From assembly GCF_024296925.1 (NCBI RefSeq), contig NZ_CP101125.1, positions 1,800,501-1,864,500 of the forward strand: a stretch of DNA of 64,000 nucleotides, given 5' to 3'. The notes below the pieces were generated by a model. That model was not told the origin of the DNA. It saw only the letters and a program-made list of their open reading frames with translations, and searched no databases. Made by a program: the position numbers and the translations under genes. The stretch is from Pseudomonas nunensis. Lineage in GTDB: Bacteria > Pseudomonadota > Gammaproteobacteria > Pseudomonadales > Pseudomonadaceae. Numbering within the stretch: the first letter of the stretch is position 1; the number at the start of each line of letters is the position of its first letter. Of the stretch, positions 44,801-52,523 are shown piece after piece.

Positions 44801-45883
44801 CAGTCGATCTGCCTCGACCAGCGCCGAGCGCTGACCCGGCAGACCTGGGCCCATGTAACCCATTTCACGACCGCCCATGGCGTTCGGTTGCCCGGTCAGG
44901 GAGAACGGTCCGCTGCCCGGCCGGCAAATCGCCCCGGTGGCCAGGTGCAAATTGCACAGGGCGTTGGTGTTCCAGGTGCCGTGGGTGCTTTGGTTGAGGC
45001 CCATGGTCCAGCAACTCATCCACTCGGCGGCCTGGCCGATCCATTCGGCGGCTTGGCGAATGTCGGCCTCGGGAATGCCGGTGATTTCGGCGACGCTGGC
45101 TGGTGGATAGTCTTCGAGGAACGCCGGCATGACGTCCCAGCCTTCGGTAAATGAAGCGATGAAGTCCGGGTCGGTGTGACCGTTTTTCACCAGCAGATGC
45201 AGCAAGCCATTAAGCAACGCGAGGTCGGTGCCGGGTTTGATTTGCAGGAACAGACCCGCCTTGTCCGCCGTGGCGCTGCGCCGTGGGTCGACCACAATCA
45301 GCTTCGCCCCGGCCTTGACCCGATCCATCATGCGCAGGAACAGAATCGGGTGACAGTCGGCCATGTTGGCGCCGATCACGAAAAACAGATCCGCGTGATC
45401 GAAGTCCTCATAGGAACCCGGAGGCCCGTCAGAACCGAGGGACAGTTTGTAGCCGCTGCCCGCACTGGCCATGCACAGGCGCGAGTTGGACTCGATGTTG
45501 TTAGTTCGCACAAAGCCTTTGGCCAATTTGTTGATCAGGTACTGGGCCTCCAGCGACATCTGCCCCGACACATAGAACGCCAATGCATCCGGGTCGTGAG
45601 CATCAAGGATGGCGCGCAGTCGGCTGGCGGTTTCGCTGATCGCCTGGTCCATGGCGATTCGCACCGGATCACGATCGCGCTCGTGACGCAGATAAGCGTT
45701 TTCCATCCGCCCCGACTCGGCAATCGCCTGGCCGCAAGTGGTGCCCTTGGTGCAGAGTCGGCCGAAATTGGTCGGGTGCGTCTTGTCGCCGGTGACTTTG
45801 ATAACCCGGTTGTCCGCGACCTGCATGACGATGCCGCAACCCACGCCACAATAAGGACAGACGCTGCGTACGCTGGTGTTTGT
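41825..45883 (-). CDS. nasA: Assimilatory nitrate reductase fused to a sulfite-reductase-type flavoprotein
   Basis: 1352 residues from MTNTSVRSVC. The N-terminal 700 residues are a bis-MGD molybdoenzyme with the [4Fe-4S] motif CPYCGVGCG and a fourth cysteine in RLCTKG. A flavodoxin domain starts near residue 825 (LLWASQTGNAEALAE), then an FAD domain (RLYSIASSSKA), then an NADPH domain (GPGTGVAPFRAF, YVCGDAGHM-like YICGDAGHM). Electrons can thus flow NADPH-FAD-FMN-FeS-Mo within one chain to reduce nitrate to nitrite. It faces nirBD across a shared control region and is preceded by an attenuator leader. Usual NasA proteins lack the flavoprotein half. Confidence 0.9.
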   Translation of the reverse strand, partial: TNTSVRSVCPYCGVGCGIVMQVADNRVIKVTGDKTHPTNFGRLCTKGTTCGQAIAESGRMENAYLRHERDRDPVRIAMDQAISETASRLRAILDAHDPDALAFYVSGQMSLEAQYLINKLAKGFVRTNNIESNSRLCMASAGSGYKLSLGSDGPPGSYEDFDHADLFFVIGANMADCHPILFLRMMDRVKAGAKLIVVDPRRSATADKAGLFLQIKPGTDLALLNGLLHLLVKNGHTDPDFIASFTEGWDVMPAFLEDYPPASVAEITGIPEADIRQAAEWIGQAAEWMSCWTMGLNQSTHGTWNTNALCNLHLATGAICRPGSGPFSLTGQPNAMGGREMGYMGPGLPGQRSALVEADRLFIEDLWRLPQDSLPRKVGGGTVAMFEQMSAGQIKACWIICTNPVASGPNRQKVIEGLQAAELVISQDAFLDTETNRYADILLPGALWAEAEGVMINSERNLTLMQKAVEPPGETLADWQIIARVACEMGFAEAFTYTCASEVFEEIKQAWNPKTGYDIRGASYARLRDQPLQWPCATGEAADRNPIRYLNNGVSQTLKVDTDGRQPTIVFATEHGKGIFLPRPHMSPAEMPGEDFPFVLNTGRLQHQWHTLTKTGKVATLNKLNPGPFVELHPEDAASLGIKDKDHVEVRSVRGRAVLPAVVTDRVRQGNCFAPFHWNDVFGANLAINAVTNDAVDPISLQPEFKFCAVVLQRVELIEHSFLDVPTPVANEIPHLSEELPMSRIEAFADLAGISRVPSPQLSDSERTYLAGFLSGLQSPAGRQAVGVPTLPANAPLAADSRLWLDGLLGGLFSRIESSTPQLNPDSGPSVTLLWASQTGNAEALAERFAARLRDGGITVELSAMADFPASKLASTHTLALISSTFGDGDPPDNGEGFWHTLKTAETRLESLRFAVLALGDPNYDQFCKHGKQLDQRLQELGATRLLERVDCDTEFEERAEAWLSQFQQTLKPATPSIVVGPIETPGKAKPHASRLLINRHLNQQSRHKETRMFSLDLADSGLSYEAGDALGVMPRNCPELVDELLDLTRLGADTPVNLDKLGEVALHQALTEHLEIARPNLDTLAFIAERSANPALKHLLGSERKADLKDWLWGRQLADVLQEFPIDCSAQELLGTLKRLQPRLYSIASSSKAHPQEVHLTVAAVRYGKRKGVSSTFLADRLENGEVPIFVQPSKHFRAPADGNLPMIMIGPGTGVAPFRAFLQERRARGDQGRNWLFFGEQHAATDFYYRDELQGMQHDGLLTQLSLAFSRDQPEKIYVQDHIREQGAELWRWLQEGAQVYICGDAGHMAKDVDQALRQVAQRHGGLSQENAADYWRQMGEQKRYLRDVY

Positions 45884-45930
45884 CATCCTCGCCCCTTGAA
45901 CTCGTGCCTGCACTTGCCCGACCCGTAAGC

Positions 45931-46015
45931 AAAAAAAAGCGCCATGTGACCCTCCGTTAAAAAAACGGGAGTTACACGGCGCCTTTGTCGTAGGTGGGCA
46001 ATCTGCGTTGACTGC
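45931..46015 (-). promoter_or_regulatory. Attenuator leader of the nitrate reductase gene (ANTAR-type candidate)
   Basis: On the minus strand, hairpin P1 (46015-45998) is GCAGTC-AACGCA-GATTGC. Hairpin P2 (45992-45975) is TACGAC-AAAGGC-GCCGTG with one A/C mismatch. Both loops are six bases with A at 1 and G at 4, the NasR/NasT RNA motif. P2 shares its 3-prime arm with the left arm of a long terminator stem (about 45983 to 45939) that ends in eight T (45938-45931). Forming P1-P2 would block the terminator. Confidence 0.65.
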
Positions 46016-46030
46016 TTTGCTGGTGTTCCT

Positions 46031-46046
46031 AGCAAGTCACGCGCCA
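46031..46046 (-). promoter_or_regulatory. Sigma-54 promoter for the nitrate reductase gene
   Basis: TGGCGCGTGACTTGCT on the minus strand keeps GG and GC ten bases apart, as in TGGCAC-N5-TTGC. Transcription would begin near 46019, just before leader hairpin P1. Confidence 0.6.
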
Positions 46047-46122
46047 GAAGTATTGTTCAGGCTTGAGCGGCCGATAATCAGCGGGATTCGCGCTCCGGTC
46101 CGGCGAACCGCCATGCGTATTC

Positions 46123-46150
46123 GGTGCACTTTTATATGGCGCCGTGCACC
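46123..46150. promoter_or_regulatory. GTGCAC dyad, possible NtrC enhancer
   Basis: GGTGCAC (46123-46129) and GTGCACC (46144-46150) are inverted copies 14 bp apart. Each contains the TGCAC half-site of NtrC. The centre lies about 115 bp from both predicted sigma-54 start points. The spacing differs from the classical 17-bp site, so two single sites are also possible. Confidence 0.5.
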
Positions 46151-46225
46151 AGTCAGAGGCGCGATATCCGCGTTTTCCATCGCTATAACAACCTCCGAGC
46201 GCTGTAGCGACTGGCTTGCACTGGT

Positions 46226-46241
46226 TGGCACAATCGCTGCA
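46226..46241 (+). promoter_or_regulatory. Sigma-54 promoter for nirBD
   Basis: TGGCACAATCGCTGCA matches TGGCAC-N5-TTGCA with one change and has the required GG-N10-GC spacing. The start point would be near 46252. Confidence 0.65.
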
Positions 46242-46336
46242 AGCCCTTGTTCAAACCCACCGTCAATACGCAGTGGGTCGCCCCCTCGGTCAACGACGAT
46301 CGAATGGCCAACAGGTCGTGGGCTACATCGGTGGAT

Positions 46337-46417
46337 CAGGCATAGACGTCTGGTTTCAACACCGCAAAAGAACAGGCAAAGACGCCTGGAACCGCAAGGT
46401 TTCAGGCGTTTTTTTTT
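46337..46417 (+). promoter_or_regulatory. ANTAR-type antitermination leader of nirB
   Basis: P1 is CAGGC-ATAGAC-GTCTG (46337-46352) and P2 is CAGGC-AAAGAC-GCCTG (46373-46388). Both have 5-bp stems with six-base loops carrying A at 1 and G at 4, the known NasR/NasT (ANTAR) target. The 3-prime arm of P2 is also the left arm of a terminator, GCCTGGAACC-GCAA-GGTTTCAGGC, followed by nine T (46409-46417). When the regulator holds P1-P2, the terminator cannot form and nirBD is transcribed. Confidence 0.85.
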
Positions 46418-46457
46418 GCTTTTTGAACCGTGATTGGCCGTGCGAAGGGTGCTTCTT

Positions 46458-49019
46458 ATGAATTCCAATGTTGCCGCGTTGAACAAATTGCAAACGCTGA
46501 TCGTGATCGGCAATGGCATGGTCGGACATCATTGCGTCGAACAACTGATCGAGCGCGGGGCGCTGGACCACTACCGCCTGCACGTCTTCAGCGAAGAGCC
46601 GATGCGTGCCTACGACCGTGTGCATCTGTCCGAGTATTTCACCGGTCGCGATGCCGAGTCGCTGGCACTATCGGATGCGTCGCTGTACCAGACGCCCGGC
46701 GTCACCCTGCATCTGGGCGTGCCGGTGCTGGAAATCGACCGCGCTCGTTGCGAGGTGATTACCGCTCAAGGCTGCGTTGCTTACGACCAGTTGATCCTGG
46801 CCACTGGCTCCTATCCATTCGTACCGCCGATTGAGGGCGCCGAGGGCGATTCGCGGCTGGTGTATCGCACCCTCGAAGACCTCGACGCGATCCGTGCCGC
46901 AGCGGCCAACGCGCGGCGCGGTGTGGTGGTCGGCGGTGGCTTGCTCGGTCTTGAAGCCGCCAATGCGCTGAAAAGCCTGGGGCTGGAAGCGCATGTCGTC
47001 GAGTTCGCGCCACGGCTGATGCCGGTGCAACTGGATGACTTCGGTGGCCTGGCGCTGAAGGCGCAGATCGAACGACTGGGCGTCGGTGTGCATTTGTCCC
47101 GCGCCACACAATCGATCAGCGCCGGTGCGGATTACCGCTACCGCATGAATTTTGCCAATGAAGAATTCCTTGAAACCGACCTGATCGTGTTCTCCGCCGG
47201 TATCCGTGCGCAAGATGCGCTGGCTCGCCAATGCGCACTGGAAATCGGCCCGCGCGGTGGTGTGGTGATCAACGACGAATGCCTGAGCAGCGACCCGAAC
47301 ATCTACGCCATCGGCGAATGCGCTGCGTGGAACGGCAGCCTGTTCGGCCTGGTCGCGCCGGGTTACCAGATGGCCCGTGGGGTGGCCGCACAGGTGTGCA
47401 ACCAGACCGCCGAACCGTTCCTGGGCGCGGACATGTCGACCAAGCTCAAACTGCTCGGCGTGGACGTCGGTTCCATCGGCGATGCCCACGCCCACACGCC
47501 GGGTGCGCGCAGCTATCAGTTCATCGACGAAGCCACCGCCAGCTACCGGCGCCTGGTGGTGGACCCGACCGGCAAGTACGTGTTGGGTGCGGTGCTGGTC
47601 GGCGACAACAGCTACTACGACACGCTGCTGCAATACATGCAGAACGCCATCGCGTTGCCAGCGGAGCCGGCTAGCCTGATCCTGCCCTCGTCCGAAGGCG
47701 CGCCGACCCTCGGCCCTGGCGCGTTGCCCGAGTCGGCCACGGTGTGCTCGTGCCACAACGTCACCAAAGGCGCGATCTGCTCGGCCATCGACGGTGGCTG
47801 CACCGACCTCGGCCTGCTCAAGTCGCAGACCAAGGCCTGCACCGGTTGCGGTGGTTGCGCCGGGTTGCTCAAGCAAGTCTTCGAGCATGAATTGATCGCC
47901 CGTGGTGTCAGCGTCGACAAGAGCTTGTGCGAGCACTTCGCCTACACCCGTCAGGAACTGTATGCGCTGGTGCGGGTGGAAGGGGTGATCACTTTCGAAG
48001 AGCTGCTGGCCAAACATGGCCGTGGCCACACCGGGTGCGACGTGTGCAAACCGGCGGTGGGCTCGATCCTCGCGTCGTGCTGGAACCAGCCGATCATGGA
48101 CCCGTCGCTGGTGCCGTTGCAGGACACCAACGACACCTTCATGGCCAACATGCAAAAGAACGGCACGTACTCCGTGGTGCCGCGCATCCCTGGTGGCGAA
48201 ATCACCGCCGACAAGCTGATCGCGATTGGCGTGGTGGCGAAGAAATACGACCTCTACACCAAAATCACCGGCGGCCAGCGCATCGACCTGTTCGGCGCGC
48301 AATTGCATGAATTGCCGGACATCTGGAGCGAGCTGATCGAAGCCGGTTTCGAAACCGGCCACGCCTACGGCAAATCCACGCGCACGGTGAAGTCCTGCGT
48401 CGGCAGCACCTGGTGCCGTTACGGCGTGCAGGACAGCGTGAAAATGGCCTTGCTCATCGAGGATCGCTACAAGGGATTGCGCTCGCCACACAAACTCAAA
48501 TTCGCCGTGTCCGGTTGCACCCGCGAATGCGCCGAAGCGCAGAGCAAAGACGTCGGCGTGATCGCCACCGAGAAGGGCTGGAACCTCTACATCGCCGGCA
48601 ATGGCGGCATGCGTCCGCGTCACGCTGAGTTGTTTGCGACCGACCTCGACGATGAAACCCTGATCCGCTACATCGACCGCTTCCTGATGTTCTACATCCG
48701 CACCGCCGACAAATTGCAGCGCACCTCGGTCTGGCGCGAAAGCCTGGAGGGCGGCCTCGACTTCCTCAAAGACGTGATCATTAGCGACAGCCTTGGCCTC
48801 GGTGCAGAGCTTGAGGCGCAGATGCAATTGGTGGTCGATCGCTACGAATGCGAATGGGCCAACGCTCTTAAAGACCCTGAAAAACTCAAGCGCTTCCGCA
48901 CCTTCGTCAACGATAAACGCCCGGACCCGGACATCCACTTCGTCCAGGAACGCGGCCAACGGCGCCCGATCATGGCCGCCGAACTCAACCTGATTCCGGT
49001 CACCGAGGAGATTGCCTGA
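46458..49019 (+). CDS. nirB: Assimilatory nitrite reductase large subunit NirB
   Basis: 853 residues from MNSNVAALNKLQ, with AAGGG 9 bases upstream. N-terminal FAD/NAD(P)H domain (IVIGNGMVGHHCVEQL, then VVVGGGLLGLEAANAL), BFD-type [2Fe-2S] domain (CSCHNVTKG and CTGCGGCAG), ferredoxin-like half-domains, then the siroheme/[4Fe-4S] motif CVGSTWC with CTREC. It reduces nitrite to ammonium in the cytoplasm with NirD. The stop overlaps the nirD ATG by one base. Expression is predicted to depend on sigma-54 and on leader antitermination. Confidence 0.95.
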   Translation: MNSNVAALNKLQTLIVIGNGMVGHHCVEQLIERGALDHYRLHVFSEEPMRAYDRVHLSEYFTGRDAESLALSDASLYQTPGVTLHLGVPVLEIDRARCEVITAQGCVAYDQLILATGSYPFVPPIEGAEGDSRLVYRTLEDLDAIRAAAANARRGVVVGGGLLGLEAANALKSLGLEAHVVEFAPRLMPVQLDDFGGLALKAQIERLGVGVHLSRATQSISAGADYRYRMNFANEEFLETDLIVFSAGIRAQDALARQCALEIGPRGGVVINDECLSSDPNIYAIGECAAWNGSLFGLVAPGYQMARGVAAQVCNQTAEPFLGADMSTKLKLLGVDVGSIGDAHAHTPGARSYQFIDEATASYRRLVVDPTGKYVLGAVLVGDNSYYDTLLQYMQNAIALPAEPASLILPSSEGAPTLGPGALPESATVCSCHNVTKGAICSAIDGGCTDLGLLKSQTKACTGCGGCAGLLKQVFEHELIARGVSVDKSLCEHFAYTRQELYALVRVEGVITFEELLAKHGRGHTGCDVCKPAVGSILASCWNQPIMDPSLVPLQDTNDTFMANMQKNGTYSVVPRIPGGEITADKLIAIGVVAKKYDLYTKITGGQRIDLFGAQLHELPDIWSELIEAGFETGHAYGKSTRTVKSCVGSTWCRYGVQDSVKMALLIEDRYKGLRSPHKLKFAVSGCTRECAEAQSKDVGVIATEKGWNLYIAGNGGMRPRHAELFATDLDDETLIRYIDRFLMFYIRTADKLQRTSVWRESLEGGLDFLKDVIISDSLGLGAELEAQMQLVVDRYECEWANALKDPEKLKRFRTFVNDKRPDPDIHFVQERGQRRPIMAAELNLIPVTEEIA

Positions 49020-49405
49020 TGAGCCTTTCCAATACCCAACGCATGGCCGCTATGGAAAACACCGGGGCCTGGCAAGCCGTGTGTGCGCAACAGGATCTGG
49101 TCGACAACTCCGGCGTGGTCGTGTGGCTCGACGGCGCGCAAGTGGCGCTGTTCTACCTGCCGGATGCCGAGGGCCAGACGTTGTTCGCCATCGACAACCA
49201 CGACCCGCAATCCGGCGCGAATGTGATCGGTCGGGGGTTGGTGGGCAGCATCAAGGGCGATCTGGTGGTCGCGTCGCCGATCTACAAGCAGCATTTCCGG
49301 CTGGAGGATGGTAGCTGTCTGGAGTATCCGCAACAGCGGTTGCGGGTGTGGCCGGTAAGGCTCAATGGCGGGGCGGTGGAAGTGGGAACGCTGACAACCC
49401 GCTAG
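49019..49405 (+). CDS. nirD: Nitrite reductase small subunit NirD
   Basis: 128 residues of the Rieske-like NirD fold: VVVWLDGAQVALFYLPD, IDNHDPQSGANVIGRG, then VASPIYKQHFRLEDGSCL. The Cys/His cluster ligands of true Rieske proteins are absent, as usual in NirD. Translationally coupled to nirB (TGATG). Confidence 0.94.
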   Translation: MSLSNTQRMAAMENTGAWQAVCAQQDLVDNSGVVVWLDGAQVALFYLPDAEGQTLFAIDNHDPQSGANVIGRGLVGSIKGDLVVASPIYKQHFRLEDGSCLEYPQQRLRVWPVRLNGGAVEVGTLTTR

Positions 49406-49414
49406 CACGCAAAA

Positions 49415-49639
49415 CCTGTGGGAGCGGGCTTGCTCGCGAAGGCGGTGGGTCAGTCAACATTGATGCAGCTGATACACCGCTTTCGCGAGCAAGCCCGCTC
49501 CCACAGGGATTTTTGTCGGTCACATATCTTGCGACCAACACCGAACAAATGTGGGAGCGAGCTTGCTCGCGATGGTGGTCTGACATTCAACATATTTGCT
49601 GTCTGCCAGTCCGCTATCGCGAGCAAGCTCGCTCCCACA
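49415..49639. repeat. Two REP doublets
   Basis: Inverted REP pairs at 49415-49507 and 49550-49639, joined by a spacer (GTCGGTCACATATCTTGCGA then CCAACACCGAACAAATG) that recurs at 51420-51725. They lie between nirD and the convergent arsH gene. Confidence 0.92.
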
Positions 49640-49670
49640 AGGTGTGTGATTGCCAAGGTCAAGTGTGCTA

Positions 49671-50360
49671 TCAAATCGACCGCTGATTGACGCGCTGGGT
49701 CAGCGCTTCAGCCGACTCCTTGCGCTCCGAATAGCGGTCAACCAGATCCGGACGATCGCGAAGCAGCAGGGTGAATTTCACCAGTTCCTCCATCACGTCC
49801 ACCACCCGGTCGTACAGCGCCGAGGGCTTCATGCGGTTGTCCTCGTCGAACTCCAGAAAAGCCTTCGGCACTGAGGATTGATTGGGGATGGTGAACATGC
49901 GCATCCAGCGCCCCAGCACGCGCAGTTGATTGACCACGTTGAACGATTGCGAGCCGCCGCACACCTGCATCACCGCCAAGGTCTTGCCCTGGGTCGGGCG
50001 CACCGCGCCGATGGCCAGCGGCACCCAGTCGATCTGCGCCTTGAACACCGCCGACATCGAACCGTGTCGCTCCGGCGAGCACCAGACCTGGCCTTCCGAC
50101 CATTGCATCAACTCCAGCAGTTCCTGGACTTTCGGATGATCGTTCGGCGCGTCGTCCGGCAGCGGCAAACCTGAGGGGTTGAAAATCCGTGTTTCGGCGC
50201 CGAAGTGTTCAAGCAAGCGGGCTGCTTCTTCTACCAGCAATCGACTGAAGGAGCGGGCGCGGGTCGAGCCGTACAACAGCAGGATTCGCGGTTTGTGCTG
50301 ATCGCCATTTTCACGCTGTGCAATCAATGACGGGTCTAGGTTGGGCAGTGGATGAGTCAT
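49671..50360 (-). CDS. arsH: ArsH NADPH-dependent FMN reductase/organoarsenical oxidase
   Basis: 229 residues. Flavodoxin-like [20 protein letters not shown] binds [23 protein letters not shown] and [20 protein letters not shown] are ArsH signatures. ArsH oxidises trivalent methylarsenicals. It is the last gene of the arsR-arsC-arsH set, 12 bp after arsC. Confidence 0.94.
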   Translation of the reverse strand: MTHPLPNLDPSLIAQRENGDQHKPRILLLYGSTRARSFSRLLVEEAARLLEHFGAETRIFNPSGLPLPDDAPNDHPKVQELLELMQWSEGQVWCSPERHGSMSAVFKAQIDWVPLAIGAVRPTQGKTLAVMQVCGGSQSFNVVNQLRVLGRWMRMFTIPNQSSVPKAFLEFDEDNRMKPSALYDRVVDVMEELVKFTLLLRDRPDLVDRYSERKESAEALTQRVNQRSI

Positions 50361-50372
50361 GGGCGGCTCCAG

Positions 50373-50843
50373 TTACAGCGTGCTGATGCGGTCGAGTTCA
50401 CGCTTCAAGGCATCGCGATCAAGGTCGGCGAAGGGCAGGGCGAGAAAGGCCCGGCAACGGGTTTCGATACGCGCCAGGGTCGCGTGGAAAGCGGCGGATA
50501 TCGCGGCTTCGTCACCCGACACTTCTGACGGATCTTCCAGCCCCCAATGCGCCTTCAGCGCCGGGCCGAAGTACACGGGGCAGGTTTCACCGGCAGCCTT
50601 GTCGCAAACAGTGATGACGACGTCCGGCGGGTTGGCTTCGAAGGCGTCGTTGCCTTTGCTGCTCAAGCCATCGGTGGCGATGCCGGCTGCCTGCAACGTG
50701 GTCAGGCTGCGAGGCAGCACCTGGCCCTTGGGAAAACTGCCGGCGCTGACCGCCTCGAAACCCTTTGGGGCCAGGTGATTGAACATTGCTTCGGAGAGGA
50801 TGCTGCGGCAGCTGTTGGCCGTGCACATGAATAGAACTCGCAT
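50373..50843 (-). CDS. arsC: Arsenate reductase ArsC (low-molecular-weight phosphatase type)
   Basis: 156 residues. The N-terminal P-loop CTANSCRS (CX5R) marks the phosphatase-like class. VITVCDKAAGETCPVYFG supplies the further cysteines of the thioredoxin-coupled cascade, and HWGLEDPSE follows. It reduces arsenate to arsenite. Confidence 0.92.
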   Translation of the reverse strand: MRVLFMCTANSCRSILSEAMFNHLAPKGFEAVSAGSFPKGQVLPRSLTTLQAAGIATDGLSSKGNDAFEANPPDVVITVCDKAAGETCPVYFGPALKAHWGLEDPSEVSGDEAAISAAFHATLARIETRCRAFLALPFADLDRDALKRELDRISTL

Positions 50844-50863
50844 GGAAACTCCCTTGGGTCAGG

Positions 50864-51211
50864 TCAGCAGCAGGCTGCGGTATTGAGTGGGCGGTCGTGC
50901 ATCTGTTTAAGCCGGGCGCTGTTTTCTTCGAGCCATTCGGCATTGGCGTGCAGGGTGGTTTCAAGAACGGTGCGAACCCAGGCCGGCAGTTCGGGGTTTA
51001 GCCGGTAATACACCCATTGACCCTGGCGTCGATCAAGCAACAGACCGCAGGCCCGGAGCTGGGCCAGATGGCGGGAGATTTTTGGCTGACTGTCATCCAG
51101 CGCACAGACCAATTCGCAGACGCATAACTCGCCTTCACGGGTGATCAGCAAAGTGGCGCGAGCTCGGGTTTCGTCGGAGAGGCATTTGTAGATGGCTGGA
51201 GGGCTGAGCAT
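50864..51211 (-). CDS. arsR: ArsR-family arsenic-responsive repressor
   Basis: 115 residues from MLSPPAIYKC. The metal site ELCVCELVCAL with the As-binding cysteines lies in the first HTH helix, followed by DDSQPKISRHLAQLRACGLL and the wing GQWVYYRL. It represses the operon until arsenite binds. It ends 20 bp before arsC. No arsB or acr3 follows. Confidence 0.92.
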   Translation of the reverse strand: MLSPPAIYKCLSDETRARATLLITREGELCVCELVCALDDSQPKISRHLAQLRACGLLLDRRQGQWVYYRLNPELPAWVRTVLETTLHANAEWLEENSARLKQMHDRPLNTAACC

Positions 51212-51239
51212 GGGATGGCCGCAGATATGTGAAGGTCCG

Positions 51240-51263
51240 AATATACGGATATCCATATGTATT
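51240..51263 (-). promoter_or_regulatory. AT-rich dyad upstream of arsR
   Basis: An imperfect palindrome around GGATATCC with flanking ATAC/TATG lies about 30 bp before the arsR ATG, where an ArsR operator/promoter is expected. Confidence 0.4.
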
Positions 51264-51323
51264 GAGCAACTCCAACCTCACATTTGATGACCGCTGAACA
51301 CCGAGCGACCAACCCAATCCCCC

Positions 51324-51820
51324 GTAGGAGCGAGGCTTGCCCGCGAAGAGGCCGCTACATCCAAATTAAATATCGGCTGACACACCGCCTTCGCGAGCAA
51401 GCCCGCTCCCACAGGGAATCAGTGTCGGCCACGCATCTTGCGACCAATCCAGAGCAAAGGTGGGAGCGAGCCTGCTCGCGAAGGCGGTGTGTCAGATGAC
51501 ATGATTTTTGGCTGTGCCGAAACCTTCGCGAGCAGGCTCGCTCCCACAGGGGACCTGTGCCGGCCACACATCATGCGACCAACGCCGAACAAATGTGGGA
51601 GCGAGCCTGCTCGCGAAAGCGGTGTGTCAGATGACATGATTTTTGGCTGTGCCGAAGCCTTCGCGAGCAGGCTCGCTCCCACAGGGGACCTGTGGCGGCC
51701 ACAAATCTTGCGACCAACACCAAACCAATGTGGGAGCGGGCTTGCTCGCGAAAGCGGTGTGCCAGATGACATGGTTTTTGGCTGTGACGACGCCTTCGCG
51801 AGCAAGCTCGTTCCCACAGG
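51324..51820. repeat. Tandem REP array, four doublets with a period of about 135 bp
   Basis: Doublets begin at 51324, 51460, 51594 and 51729. Units two to four are alike over their full length, including the inner part (GTCAGATGACATG then TTTTTGGCTGTG) and the spacer between doublets (ATCTTGCGACCAACACC-like). The unit of duplication is thus the whole 135 bp, not only the palindromes. Confidence 0.92.
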
Positions 51821-51853
51821 TTATGCGGCGTTCAAATCATTAACCGATCAGCA

Positions 51854-52486
51854 TCAGTGCCTGTTCAGCGCCGTGATGTAGGCGCAAAACATATCCGCCA
51901 TCCCGTCGGAATACACCGCGATCTCATCGTGACTACGCGGATTTCCCGAGAAAGACTTCCCCACCGAACTGAGGGTCGTGGAGACCAGATCGCAAGCCAG
52001 CGCGCGAGTTTCTGCAGAAACCTCCGTCAACGCCTCACTCATGAAATCCTGAAAAATCTGCTGCCCCGCCGCACGAACCTCATGAGCTTCCGGTGCATCA
52101 CGATAAAGCGGCGCGGCGTCACTCAGCGCCACCCGCATCTGCGCCTCTTCGCACTCGGAACAAATAAACGCATGCACCAGCGCCCGCAACCGCTCAAGCG
52201 GCGGCTTGTCCGCATCCTCCAGAATCCCGCGCAGCATTTGCGTGGTCTGCTGCCATTCATCGCTCTGCAACCGGAACAGGATGGCGGCCTTGTTGGGGAA
52301 ATATTGGTAGACCGAGCCGATGCTGACGCCGGCCTTTTCCGCCACGCGGGCGGTGGTGAAACGCGCCGCGCCTTCCTTGGCCAAAACCTGAGTAGCCGCT
52401 TGCAGAATGGCTGCCACCAACTCGGTCGAGCGGGCCTGTCGGGGCTGTTTGCGTGAGGAAATCTGCGAGGTCTGGCGGGTTGTCAT
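51854..52486 (-). CDS. TetR-family transcriptional regulator
   Basis: 210 residues. HTH region: RFTTARVAEKAGVSIGSVYQ, then YFPNKAAILF. The ligand domain contains a CSECE motif. It is divergent from the O-methyltransferase gene, with 131 bp between that holds two operator palindromes. Confidence 0.9.
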   Translation of the reverse strand: MTTRQTSQISSRKQPRQARSTELVAAILQAATQVLAKEGAARFTTARVAEKAGVSIGSVYQYFPNKAAILFRLQSDEWQQTTQMLRGILEDADKPPLERLRALVHAFICSECEEAQMRVALSDAAPLYRDAPEAHEVRAAGQQIFQDFMSEALTEVSAETRALACDLVSTTLSSVGKSFSGNPRSHDEIAVYSDGMADMFCAYITALNRH

Positions 52487-52523
52487 AAGGGCTGCGGGCC
52501 TCGGGGCTAATGCGAATAGCGAA

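Noticed and set aside
46668..48959. 763-codon minus-strand frame over nirB
   Set aside because: NirB motifs on the plus strand are unmistakable. The opposite frame is a high-GC antisense artefact without a ribosome site or family features.
49415..51820. REP arrays considered as CRISPR
   Set aside because: The repeats are inverted doublets of 20-25 bp with conserved spacers, not direct repeats with unique spacers, and no cas genes are present.
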